Shown in pieces: positions 1 through 12,000 of a stretch of DNA of 64,000 bases (its first letter is position 1; each line of letters opens with the position of its first letter). Source of the stretch: Apricaphanius iberus (Eukaryota > Chordata > Actinopteri > Cyprinodontiformes > Aphaniidae); contig JAPXFQ010001003.1 of the NCBI GenBank assembly GCA_028564705.1, forward strand, positions 439,001 to 503,000. The letters are read 5' to 3'. The notes beneath the pieces were generated by a model that made no database searches, was not told where the DNA came from, and saw only the letters and a list, made by a program, of their open reading frames with translations. Both the position numbers and the translations under genes were made by a program.

Positions 1-295
1 TTTCTGGGAAAGGAGAATATGATAAAAAGCATTATCCGTTTCTGGCATAATGTTGTTACTTTAGCCTTGTGGAATGTAACGTAGTTATGATTACTAATTT
101 AGCTTTTTCAATCAAAAACAGTGATTTGTCTCTTTTTAGATTAAGCTGGGAGGAAAGTCTGGCCCATTAATTAATAAATAATACAATTCACTATAGTCAT
201 ATGATGATAAAAACACAAATATCAACATAATCTGTTTGTTTTTGTGGTTATTGTATCAGAATTTAACTATTAACTGTTATATATATATATATCTT

Positions 296-330
296 AGGGG
301 TGTCACGATTCGATTCTCGATTATTATTAT
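296..330 (+). repeat. left end of a hAT-like TIR element
   Basis: It begins TAGGGGTGTCACGATTCGAT and continues with a TCGATT motif, a common hAT-type end in fish. It is related to the inner element at 61764. A matching right end was not found, so the element is truncated or decayed. Confidence 0.4.
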
Positions 331-1647
331 TTTTTTACAGTACAGAGCCCTATGTCATTTTTAGACTAGTGCACAATTATTGGTTTTATTCATTAAATTT
401 TGTAGAGTAAATCTTATTTAAAAAACAATGTGATGCAATTTTTATTATTTTTGTGTAATGTATCAAATTAGGCATTAATGGTAAAATTGAAATTATTTAT
501 TTACAATTAAAAATGTAACGGTATTGTTTAAATAAATTATTAGAAACAGAGAGTGGCTGCCATCTAGTGACTCCTTATAGTTACTGCAGAACGACTGACC
601 CAACGCTCCAGAAAGGTAATTAGACCGAGCAAAATGCAGCTAACAGCGGTCCTGTTGTTCACAATGCGAATGTGGATTTAACTCTACAGGAACTCCAAAT
701 TTCCTCACTGGTGAGTTGAGAGTAGAAGGAGCGGCTTTAGTTCTGCTCCCGCCGCTTCATCTATTCTAGCCGTGGTCGAGCTGTAGCTTGGCTAATAGCT
801 ACTTGCTAGCTTCAGCTAATAAATTCACGGGGGATGTGATACAGAAAGTTAAAATGTTACCAGATGTTGTTGGGAGTTGTATGAGAACTAGTGAGAGTTA
901 CTTGTTAGGGAAAATGCAATCTTTGGTTCCTTGTGATGAGGAAATCTGAGTTAATAGACGGTCGCCTGCTAACTGTTGCTACAGAGTCGCAAGTGGGCAA
1001 ACAGTAAACAGGAGGAGGATGTGATCGCGATCCTCTTTTGGATTTCGATGGGCAAGGTCGTAACGTCGTTTCGATCAATTTCGACACGAAACAACTTAGG
1101 TCTCAGAGCTAGTGAATAAATTAATTAACTGGTAGTTCTGTAAATGTAAAAATCAAAACGCAAGCATTGGTCAAAGAAATAAATCATCTGCTAAGACCAG
1201 TCCCTCTATTGTGGAGAACCCTGGGCATCCTCTTCATAAGACTATGTCTTCAGTTGTAGGCTTTTTTATTTCTGATATAACACAGGACTAATAAAGAATT
1301 ATTTTTTATAATTTATGATAAACGGAACTTTCTGTTTAGAAAAAGCTGGAACATTTGCTGTGACTAGTCTTTGTTTGCAGTGTTTCTACTGAAAACAACC
1401 AAAAAAAGGTAAATGTGAGTGAGATTCAGTTAACAGCTATTTATGAACCAATAGTATTTGTTGGGGTGGAAACTGCTGTTCATTACTTGTATAATACATT
1501 TTTTAAGATATTTATATTGTTTTAGTCTTATATTTTAACACTTCTGTTAAATTGTCCTTTTTTCTATTTTTTTTAACAGAAACTTCTTTTCTACATTGTT
1601 TCAAGTTTGAATGCAGTACGCAGAAGTGAATAGATAAGGAAAGAAAG

Positions 1648-1765
1648 TAGGGATGCAACGATATGATACCAATGCCAATACTTCTGCGTCACATAATGTA
1701 ATAAATTGTAAAACAGCTGTTTTTCATTTCTGCCTGCTACAACAAATGGTGGTGAATTAGATTAA

Positions 1766-1813
<48 letters not shown>

Positions 1814-1963
1814 CATACATATATATAATTTCAAGTGGAAAATAAGGATTTTCTGTGAAATTATTGCAGTTTCCACATTTAAAGTATCATGGTGTTCATG
1901 GTGATACGTATACATTAGAATGGTACCAGCCCCAGTACAAGGATCGGTATTGGTGCATCCCTA
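1648..1963. mobile_element. 316-bp non-autonomous TIR element
   Basis: The left end TAGGGATGCAACGATA and the reverse complement of the right end, TTTAGGGATGCACCAATACC, form imperfect TIRs. It carries an internal (TA)n tract. It belongs to the same end-sequence family as the middle element at 61547-62845. No clear TSD was seen. Confidence 0.7.
1772..1811. repeat. (TA)n microsatellite
   Basis: About 40 bp of uninterrupted TA dinucleotides inside the small TIR element. Confidence 0.95.
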
Positions 1964-2244
1964 AAATGAACCAATACGACGACAACATATTACTTATGTC
2001 CACTTAATTCACAAACAACCCTAGCTGTGGATACTGGTGCTCACTCTGGGTAGGATGTCGTAGATAGTCGCATTTGCACAGAAAAAGACGGACATAGATT
2101 TTCTTTTCATGCTTTTCCTAAATTGCTTTTTTAATTAAAATGCTAAAGGCTTTATTGATTCTCTTGTTTTCTGTTTTTAAGTTTCTACTTTATCTGTTTT
2201 TACCTTCCATGCTTTTATTATACGTTTGGTTTCTTCACCACCAT

Positions 2245-2312
2245 GTAAAACACCTTGAATTACATTGGGTTGAAAGTGTGCTATACAAATAAAATTGCCT
2301 TGCCTTAATTGG
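2245..2312 (+). repeat. L2-type LINE/SINE 3' tail
   Basis: It reads TGTAAAACACCTTGAATTAC, then GTGTGCTATACAAATAAA, then TTGCCTTGCC. This is the standard 3' end of fish L2-related retroposons. The same tail occurs on the minus strand at 34632-34566 and in short form at 53650-53695. Confidence 0.75.
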
Positions 2313-2939
2313 AGGACATCAAAATATAAGCTCTGCAGTCAGTCCATGGTAAAGCCTGAAAGGAACAAATTTTTGTTTGTTCAAACCTCAGAAATGTATG
2401 AACCAACCTCTTCCATGTGGAATTCACTCATTAGACACAAGATGTGAGAAAATACAAGGTTTACATTTCCTTTCATTTATTTTGCATCTACAGCAGAGAT
2501 GTACTCTGCTTTATTATCATCCTTCTGAGCAAAGCAGGCGCTGATTGGGCTGCTGGTAGAAAGTGGCGTCTGAAACCCAAAGATGTTCACCACAAAGTGG
2601 TAGAAACCTTCCCCATCCAGCCGCTCTGCCCGTAACCCACCTGGAGATGAAACAGGAGTTGTGTGTATGTGTGGCTCCATAAATCTTTTATGCCCCATAA
2701 TGGCTCGTTCACATTACCTGCCCACACCTCGGCCTCCACAGAGCGGGCCCAGTCAGCATTGAGCAGGTCAAGCCCACTGTGAGCATATGGAGCACTTCAA
2801 ACATTCAGAGCCTCGCTGGGCCCTGAGCTGCGGTCACACCCATGAATTATAGAAATGATCTAATTGTTTTCTCATTTGGAAACATCGGGGGGCGCCTCCC
2901 CCCTACCTCTTTCTTAGGCCTTAACAGCTTGTGGTTTTC

Positions 2940-2956
2940 GGGGGGGGGGGGGGGGC
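2940..2956. repeat. G17 homopolymer
   Basis: Seventeen consecutive G. The length is prone to polymerase and assembly error. Confidence 0.9.
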
Positions 2957-4559
2957 ACCATTCAGTGCGTCCAACACGGGTGTTGAATCCAAGGTGGTCC
3001 ATCCTGTCAAAGCGGACCTGCGGCTGAAGTGCAAGGCAGTAAATTAACAGATGGGGAGCAGAGTTTGGGATTAAAAGAACATGCGTGGAATGGAGCGTCC
3101 TCGAAGTAGACTGTGCGTGCTCTGAAGGCTATGGATGCCTTCATCACTGAGTCGCTAACAGCCATATATGAAAGATAACATAAAACTTTCCGTACGGAGT
3201 CATCAGAAATTAATGTGCGATGTTACAAAGAGACACACTCAACGCTCGGCTGGTTCAGTCAGACCGCCAATCAGAGAAGATCATGGATCATAGAAGAAGC
3301 AAAGCCTCCTATTTTCAAGCGAACAGTCACGGATTTTAAATCTAGACGCTGAACATGGCTTTGCACAATTACATCATCATTTTTATGGTGAAACAGCAGG
3401 ACTTACAGAGCTTCTTGCTAATGGCTCGACTTTGCAAAAGTCTCTTAAGGGTTGGATATGGAACATGAATATGTTAGCGACATCTAGTTTATCTAGAATG
3501 TTGATCTAAAATGTCATAATGCCAATTATGGTATTGTATATGATTACTACATTTTATTAACGGGACTCCAGTTAACCAGTTACGTGAGAAACTAATGAGG
3601 ATCCTCTAGGATCATGTGCGCTCAGCGCGTCTTCACCAGGTGGAGACATGATGAGCGCGCAGTGAGTTATGATGCGTCTTTGGGGGTGAAAACGGGTAAA
3701 TATTTACAGAACTATCAGGTTTATGGCCATTAGAGTGTTAATTACTTTTAGTTTATAATGTGAGTGAATGACATTTTTTGTTTGTTAATAATAAACTCAC
3801 ATTGAATGTGGTAGCTCAAAATTAAGACATGCTTTTCAGAAGTGCTAAAAATAGATGCTAAAATAGCCGACACAAACATGTATAAGCTTAGTAAATCACA
3901 CTGCGTCTGGAACACCTACTGGTTAGCCTGTTCTCCTCCCAGCATTTTGTCTTCTCACAGAAACGCCAGATTGCATATTCATCGAGGGCAAAAATCGCTA
4001 AATGGATTGCGCAATGCTCTCTGCGCTGTTGATAGATCAGCCAGAGCCTGTTTTTGTAATGCTGTGCTGTTTGCGCGGGTTTTAACAAGCGCAAACCGTT
4101 GATAAATCAGCTCCATACTGATTTAACTGAGTCAAACGGTGATTTTAAACATGCTCAAGGGGTTTAGTTGTCATCTACAGTCCTTTAGTGTTTGTTCCAA
4201 AGTTTTAACAGCTCTAAAATATTTCTGGTTATTTCCAGACAAGAATAAGATATGTCTCAGATGCAGAAAACGGGTCAGTTAAAAATGAAAAGCAGAGAAA
4301 GACCAAGTTATCCTTTTATTTTACTTGATCATTTGAGAAGAGGAAATAAGCATAAACACACGGTTCATTGTTAACTCTGTTGAATCAGCTAATTTTGTCC
4401 ACTTCAAAAATCATGAAGAAGACATACATTTTTTCTAAATTAGTCTTACAAACTTTTTGGGCAGTAATATTTAAATGTATAACAGGGGAGAAGCCCTTCA
4501 TAATCCTGTTTAGCCTTTAGCTCCCAATAAACCAGCTAAACGATGTGAATTTAATGGGG

Positions 4560-5070
4560 AGCCGGGGTCACACCCATCTACGCTCCATGAACTGAAATAT
4601 TTTCTTATCCAGTTTGAAATGAGCCGTGAATTTTAAAGACACATTTTGATGCAGAGAAGTGCGTTAATGGTAAGTTTAGGCTTTATGTGTAAACACATAG
4701 TGGACTACAGCGTTGCTCCTTCTTCCAGGATGGAAGAAAGGAGCAACAAATGTGGAGAATACCTCTATAAATCTGGCCTGGTGGAAATTGGCCGCTATGC
4801 TGGGGCAGAAAAAGCCGGCGGAGTGAGAGCTAGCATGCTGGACGAGATCCACAAGGTCTTGGTTAAATATTTTAAGTGCTAGCTAGTGCTAGCTCTTTAA
4901 CGTCATATATGCAACTTCCTATTAGTAGTCATGTTAATTACAAACTTTTACAAGGAAATAACTCAGAAGTTAAAGCATATGTGTGATTCAGAGCGTAAGA
5001 CAAAGCGGACCAGAAAATAACTTCTCTCCATTAACTTCCGTTCATTTTTTATTTTTTTTCTAACAGGGGC
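4560..5070 (-). repeat. unnamed interspersed repeat, inverted copy
   Basis: Its reverse complement aligns by eye with 30825-31360. Shared blocks include TTAATGGAG, GTCTTACG followed by CTGAATC, CACATATG, ATATGACG, GTTAGCACTAGCTA / GCTAGCACTAGCTA, AGATTTATAGAGGT and TTCTCTGCATCAAAAT. No coding capacity or tRNA-like head was seen. Borders are approximate. Confidence 0.65.
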
Positions 5071-6479
5071 GGAGAATAACGGTCGCCATATAGGAGTCAG
5101 CTTTGATTTGACACCTCCCACAATATGTCAGACATAACTAGTGTGATTTGATAAAAAGGGGGGAGGTTGTGGTAGAAATTTTTATATTATGATTCATCTG
5201 CTAGACTTCTCGTATACGTAGTTTGAAAGTTTGTCTTGTTAAGATAATTCAGGGATCCACATTTGCGTCTCCTTGGAGATGGTTCGTCTGAATGGACTCT
5301 CTTTACATATGCCAAAGTTCACTGTCTCCTGGTCAAGGAGCCAGGTGCCTTCAAGTCTCGAATTCTCACCCTGTGAGAAGTGTTTTGTCTATAGAATAGA
5401 TAGGTGCAAGGTTGCTAAATTCAATAAACACTTGTTTTCATAAAGCTGAGACAGGTCAGTATTCTGCATTTTACTGTGATGTGTTACTGTCCTCCTGTAT
5501 GATCAATTCATATCATATTAAAACCTCCAAACATTTAAAGGAATCTCTGGTTTTATTAAGAGTCTAAATCCGACTACACTGGCAAGTCTTGTGATAACCC
5601 AAAATCAATGCAGACTGGACTTGTAGCAGTTATAAAAATCTTGAAAAAAGTAGGTACATACAAAAAACAACAACAAATAATGTGCAAGATTTAAATATAT
5701 AAGATTCAAAAATGACAATTTTAGCCATATTTAACAGTCAGCACAGAACCAAAACCACTCGCTTTTTGGTACTAAGGCTTGGTTAAAATTTTTGCAAGAG
5801 TGTCAGACCGCACACATGGTGATAAAAAAGAAAAATCATTGAAATTCCTGTTTTGGTCGTACAGTGTGTGGTGTCTGTGGCCATACGGACCAATTTTATT
5901 CGCAAACATCCCAAGCTCATGAAGGAAAATCTGACAATTATGACAACTTATGATATTTAACATGAATAAAGTCAAAGGAGTACATAAATATGGATGCCAA
6001 GCATCAGGCATTGGCAACAGTTTGTAAACTAGTTAAAAACAAATAAAATCCTAACATTGGATAAAGGAGTTGACACAGCAGGAGCAGGGTATACTTGTAT
6101 TTGATATACAAAGATATATGGGTGAATTATTCTGTTTTTTCCGCTGGGAAAAGTCATTATACACTTTTTTTCCTTTGCATTTCTATAGAGTGAAGTGTCA
6201 CTAAAACTGCATAGACAAATAACATTTAAGGAAATATCGTTTGTTGTTGCAACGCACCACACACGCTGTAATATCACGTTGAATATCTCGGATTTATGGT
6301 CGGTGCTGATGTCCTTCCAAGCAGAGCGCTCCGAACACACCATACGCAGCAGGAATCTTTGTTAGGGTTATCTTAGGAGCTGTGACGATAATCGGTGTGT
6401 GGGGGAAGGGGAGAATCGGTGCAAAATCGGACTAAAAATCCAGATATGTCAACCCGGCCTAACCAGACTGCATCAGTCG

Positions 6480-6720
6480 CCGACCCACTGAAACACAAGC
6501 AGCAGCGTTTGGCTCTGAGTGAGGAGATTTGCTCAGCACTCACTTCGCCTCATGCTTCTTAATCAAATCTGGCACAGTGGCAATTACCTAATTAGACATC
6601 CATTAATCCACAGCCTTCAGGGTCCATGGCCAAGTTTGACCCACAGAGGAAAGACAAACCGACACCGGCAGACAGATTGATGGAAGTCCAGGGGTTCAGA
6701 GATAGCACGGCTTTTCAGCT
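6480..6720. promoter_or_regulatory. candidate conserved non-coding element (weak)
   Basis: A compositionally balanced block with clustered homeodomain-type cores (CCTAATTAGA, CATTAATCC, AATCAAAT), unlike the surrounding AT-rich repeats. No comparison could be made, so conservation is only suspected. Confidence 0.2.
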
Positions 6721-7974
6721 CATTTCATAATTAACAGGTAGAGGAAATAATTGATTAAGATGTGAAAGTTTAATCAGTCAATTCAATAAGTAGGATCTAC
6801 TGAGTGGATTATTTCAATGTGTAATTAAAGCTAAGGGGGAGGGATAGAGCTGATAGGAGGTTAAACGATGCCAAACTGCAGCGATGCACTGTTCTGATCT
6901 GTTGGGTCTTTTTTTTTTTTTTACGAAGTACTGCACTGCAAACATAGATTTTTGCCAAAATTCACATTTCTCACAACAGCATATATACAGTGGGGCGACT
7001 ATGCCGTACAGACGAGTCGCATCCTTTCTCATCTGGTGTAAATCAGGAGTTACAGAAAATGTTTGACCTCTGCCATTGCCAACAAAAGGTAGGCTATATA
7101 AGAAGAGATGAACATTTGTTATTGATCAAATACTTATTTGCCACCATAATTTACAAAAAAGTTCTTTACATATTAGACCGTGTGAATTTCAAGATTTCTT
7201 TTCTCTCATTTGGTCTCTCGTAGTTGAGATATACCTATAATTAAAATTACAGGCATCTCTTATGTTTTAAAGCGGGAGAACTTGCACAATTGTTGGCCGA
7301 CTAAATACCTTCCCCCCAAGTGTATTCACCAATGCCAGGCCCATTGGTGGCGCTGTGACAATGCCAGAGCATGTGCAGTCAAAGTCAGGTGCAAGCAAGT
7401 CTAGCTAAAAGAGCTTTATTGAAAATGTATATGGTGTTTGTGGATCTCTGGGTTAATTTTTAGCTGCTGGTGATGGAGGAGGGACAGTCAATCATATTTG
7501 AAGTTCCATAATAAGGTCAATATTTGCTTTATTAGGACTGCAACACCGCACGGCACTCAGGAAAAAAATGCAGGAGAGCTCGTCATCAAAACTGAGCCGT
7601 CGCTGAGAGAGTTCACCACTCTGGGACCAGATTCTAACATGGTCATTTACGGTGTCCTGAAACACCGACCACCTATTCCATTAAATATCTTTGCTCTTAC
7701 ACCTAGTTTCGTCTCCATGGATAAAGGACCTGAATGTGTTGAATGGTAGGAACATTTTCCAAGCAGCCAATTTAATCTCAATTGTAATCGTGGGAAAAGT
7801 CAGGTAGCTCATCTTTCAGCCTGCTGACTCGCAGTGCTCAGCACTAGGTGTGGAGATGGATAGATGGAACAGCATCATCGAGAGAATATTCGTTGCTTCG
7901 GCATTAAAAGGGACTGGAAACCGAATCATGTACCTTAATATGAATAACCAGCTTTGCTTTAGACTCATCGCCAT

Positions 7975-8879
7975 CTTTAGTTTGTCTCTTTATTAGACAT
8001 AGCAATTCACAAGCAGCAGTTAGTCAGAAACTTTACATTCAAAATGTGCAGCTGACCATGCGCTAACACCTCATATACACCTGCACACAGAACTACCAGT
8101 CCATCAGCGCTTTTTTTACCCCCACATTTCATGGGTTTTATGTTTCAAATTCACAATCTTCCACTGGTTCACCATCAAAGCATACACACCTCAGTCACAG
8201 GAAAAGAATTATTTTACAACATTCTGTACAAAGCGATGCGTTCAAAGAATACTTTTTAACACACACACAGCATCGGCAGCAAAACGTTTCTTTAATATTA
8301 GCTTAATGAGGAGGAGATCCACTGTTCATAGTGATCCGCTGTGTTACCGTCCAGTCAGTCCAGGAAGAGGGCGACGAGCTCGGCTGAAGCCCGACAGGCG
8401 CCGTCGCAGAGTTCATGGCTAACACTTTTAAAACGGGGAGCAGAACGCTGGTCGTTTCTCCTCAGGGTGCCTCGCCGACTCAGACCGGACCGGACCCTGG
8501 TTCCGATTCCACCCGGAGTTTAAGATGGGAGCGGCTGGCTCCCTGTTTCAAAGATCCAGTGTATGCATAAAGACTCAAAATGCACCAAGTCAAACACAGA
8601 CGGTCACACATCACCACAGCAACACTCTGAAAGCCCGTCCCTCATTCGCCCGCTACTCGCAGCAGGAATGGCAACTGAAAAAAAAAAAAATACGGGCAAC
8701 ATCTATACATCTAGTTTTTATTTCCTAAACTCATCCCCAGATTCTTTATACTGTAAGTGCAACACTTTTGTAAACTGTTATTTTTATTTTTATTATTATT
8801 ATTCCCAGCTGCTTGGTCCACAGTGTTGTTCAGCTCAGGCAAACAAACAGGAAGAGGGAAAAAAAGGTTCTTCCCTATT
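7975..8879 (-). other. arhgap12: arhgap12 3'UTR (extent inferred)
   Basis: This is about 900 nt after the stop. It holds an AT-rich run of AATAA-like repeats close to the stop (around 8774-8805) and a GC-rich patch around 8340-8530. The distal end is set by an AATAAA at 7994-7989. Nearer signals such as AATAAA at 8722-8717 could give a short UTR. Open frames on the plus strand here (for example 8563-8940) have no coding signature. Confidence 0.5.
7989..7994 (-). terminator. candidate distal polyadenylation signal AATAAA
   Basis: AATAAA on the minus strand, about 890 nt beyond the arhgap12 stop codon. It is a chance-prone hexamer. It is chosen only because of its position and because the following 20 to 30 nt are T-rich in transcript sense. 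Confidence 0.35.
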
Positions 8880-9054
8880 CTACCTCCCAAACACGCTTTC
8901 ATACTCCAGCAGGATCAGCTCCACTATCTGGTTCTGGTAGACCATGTGCACCGCGATGTTGCCCGTCTCCGTCTCGGGCCGCAGCAGCGTGGGTCCGAAC
9001 ACGATGGCGACGCTCTGGGTGGTCATGCGGTTGGCCTCTCCGTGCTCGATCACC
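8880..9054 (-). CDS. arhgap12: arhgap12 exon 16: last coding exon, RhoGAP end and stop
   Basis: This exon holds 175 nt of coding sequence ending in TAG at 8882-8880. The acceptor is AAACAG, preceded by a run of 12 C (9072-9061). It encodes VIEHGEANRMTTQSVAIVFG, PTLLRPE and then VYQNQIVELILLE, ending in FGR. This is the canonical RhoGAP C-terminus with the conserved NRM and FGPTLL motifs. Confidence 0.97.
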
Positions 9055-12000
9055 CTGTTTGGGGGGGGGGGGATTAGAACAAGAGGAGATTTAGAGATTA
9101 GATTTGTCACAAACGGCTTTAGGTGAGTCTATTTGTCCGACGGTGCGTTGGCTTTAGCTCAGATTTACAGCTCCATATACACACAGCTTCAGCGCGGAGG
9201 CAAACAAACGCTTCGGGCCAGAGCATAACAGCCTTTTTAAAATAGAATCTACATCCTTGCATGCAGATGAACAAAACAATAACATTTTCACGGAGGGGAG
9301 GGGGGGTGGCAGATTAAATCCGCCTGCTGATGTACGCAAACCTCCGTCTGCTGAATGTCACGCTATAAATTTCAGCCAGAAACACCGCTTCATAGATGCT
9401 GAATTACAGCAAACACGCCGCCGTATAAATGCAAATATGAGAGCAGAGGAAATGTCATTGTGAAGGTAGGATACCGCCGCTGGCTGTGCCGGCGATGAGG
9501 ATACACGCCGTGTGTGCCGACAGGTGGATCAGGACAAGTCCAACCATCCCCGTTACTTACAACAAGTGATGGCACTGAAAAAAGGGGGCGTGTCTTACCT
9601 GCGCAGGTGTCTGAACAGGGCCTGCATTGTGTCATGGTTGGGCTTTGGCAACTTCTTGATCAAGTCTTTGACTGAATTCACTCGCTGCTTATAGTCAGAG
9701 CATTCTGAAACAGAGACAAATAAGAATCATGTCAATTGCGCCATCTGGTGGGTACATTAGGAACTAAAACATTAACAAGTACAGGATATGAAACAGTGCT
9801 GTGTTCAGCTCTTTGGTGCTAAAACCAAGTTTTTATCAGAATTTTGTGTGACAGCCCATTACAAAGTAGCGCATAAGGAAGTGGAAGGGAAACAATGAGG
9901 TGTAATTTAACACGTTCTGTGAAACAATCAGTTTAGAGAACAAGCAGCGTCATGATGACAAAGCATCACTGCAGGCCAGTCAGGGAGGAAGACGTAGAGC
10001 ATGGTCAGGTTCTATAACACCCCAAGCTTTGAACATGGCGCAAAACTCCCTCCAATCAGTCATTGAAAATGGAAAAAGGAAGAACCAAATGTAAACCTGC
10101 TAAGACCGCCACTAAAACCAAGAGGTCAGGCAGGGAGAGCATTAGTTGCACATGCAGTCAACAAGCGTATGGTTACACAGATCTGCAGATCAGACAATCT
10201 GTTGACGGGATTATTAATTATTTGTGCGCTCCTTAATTCTGAGCTTGACGAAAAAGGGTCGGGAAGAAGGTCGCCATTAGAAGAATGGGAAGTCATTTTG
10301 TCCAGTTCCTCCCATGCCATGACGGCGACACAGAAAATATCGGAAGGAGGTTTTCTGTTCAGGCAAGAGACCGAAGTTCAATTGTTTGACCTACAGGGAA
10401 AACACAGTCTGCACTAACGCTACAAATTACCCAGAACACTCCATCCCCATTTTGAAACATGGCGTTAGCGTCATCATGCTGAGCAGGGAAAGGGAAGCTG
10501 GTCAGAGTTGAAGAGAGGATGGATGGATGTAATTGCGAGAATAAAAACCTGGTAGAGAGCCTATTAGAGGCCTGGGTGGAGGTTACCAACCCGAAACAAG
10601 CAGCCAGAGCTACGATGTAATGGATCCAAGCATATTTATGTGTGGGCAAGACCGTCCTCTTCATCCAGTCAAATTTAGCTTGAAATGTTGGTGGAGACCC
10701 TGCCACTGTGCAGGGACTAATCCATGCACTAATGCAACACTTTTTATGTTCATTCTTGTAACAATTAGTGACAATTTTTTCTCTACCAGTAACTTAATGT
10801 CTAAAAAAATAATAATACTACAGTGAACGACCAGGTAAAGTAAAATGGTTTGAATCGTTGGCTTGATTTCTAATAAAGCACTCACTGATGGCGTTCACAA
10901 AGTCACTGAAGGATCCGTAAGTGAAGAGAGGCTCAGGAAGCTCCCTGAAGAACATCTTGAGAGCGCCTGTCGTGACGTGGATGTCCTCCCACTTACTGTC
11001 GTCCAGTTCCACCTTCTCATCTGACAACAAGGAGGAGAACGATCAATACAGCAACGCTGATCCCGGGCAGGGGTCAGAGGTCAGCTGGAGCCGCAGCCAG
11101 CCTTACCGTGATTCACAGCAAAGCGGAGCTTCTGGATCACCGCCAGGTTCCCACTCACTCTGTACAGACCGTCAACACTCAGACCTGCACAGGTGGGAGA
11201 AAGACCAAAATGTGCTGAGTCATGCTGAACCCACTCAAAAAAAAACACACATCCACTTTTCATCCATCAACTAGGAAACAACAGCTGCTTTGGCTTGGTT
11301 CTACAAAACCATCTTCATCCAGGAGCAGAAGAGTCAGAGCATAAACCCTGGGGATCATCTAAGATGCAGGTAAGACATTGGAACAGTCATGTAGAAGAAC
11401 TTCTAGGGAGACAGACTAGAGCAATAACCTTAAAGAAAAAGCCAACATGTCTGTACTAAAGAACTGACTTCTTATTGAACTCCGTTGACTTTCAGTTCAA
11501 ATATTCAATTCCCTCACACCACCACTAGGTGCATCATACATAGAACTGAGAGAAAACTAAAGAAGCCAAACCTGGAGTGTATTTAATCAGCTTATAAATG
11601 TCTTTATCTTTATGAAAATATATCTTTGATATTCTTGGACGTATTTCTGACTGAAGGATTAAGGGAAAACAGACGGGATTTTAGCATGCCACCATATGTG
11701 TTCTCTGATGCTGTATGAATGCTTCAAATATCACAAACGGAAGTAGAGGGTTTTCAAAGCCAGAAATAAATGTTTTAATTTAACATAATGGGATAAAGGC
11801 AGAAAATCAAAAGTCAGAATTTGTTTGAAGTTAAAATGGGTTCCATCTGGAGCGGGCAAAACTTTCAAAATGATCTGTCTAGACTTTTTGGGAAAGGATA
11901 CACTTTCACAGTGTTTTAAAGATCAGAAGCTCTCAGATCAGATTCCTCCCCAATACAGACGTTCCAGATGTAGTGAAGACACATTGAAGGGGCTTAAGTA

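Larger units (their letters stand above)
1..7974. other. intergenic region downstream of arhgap12
   Basis: No coding exon is recognisable. The stretch holds TIR elements (about 296 and 1648-1963), a (TA)n run, a LINE/SINE tail (2245-2312), a G17 run (2940-2956), an inverted copy of the unnamed repeat (about 4560-5070), and unclassified AT-rich DNA. In mammals ZEB1 lies beyond the 3' end of ARHGAP12. Nothing of such a gene is visible here. Confidence 0.6.

Noticed and set aside
4646..4882. 78-codon frame starting MMQRSALMVSLG
   Set aside because: It lies inside the inverted copy of the unnamed repeat. The frame is not kept in the other copies.
7498..7749. Exon-like frame with LVIKTEPSLREF
   Set aside because: No matching splice phase or neighbouring exons, and no family recognised.
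8563..8940. 125-codon plus-strand open frame
   Set aside because: It lies across the arhgap12 3'UTR and stop region, is low in complexity, and has no family signature.
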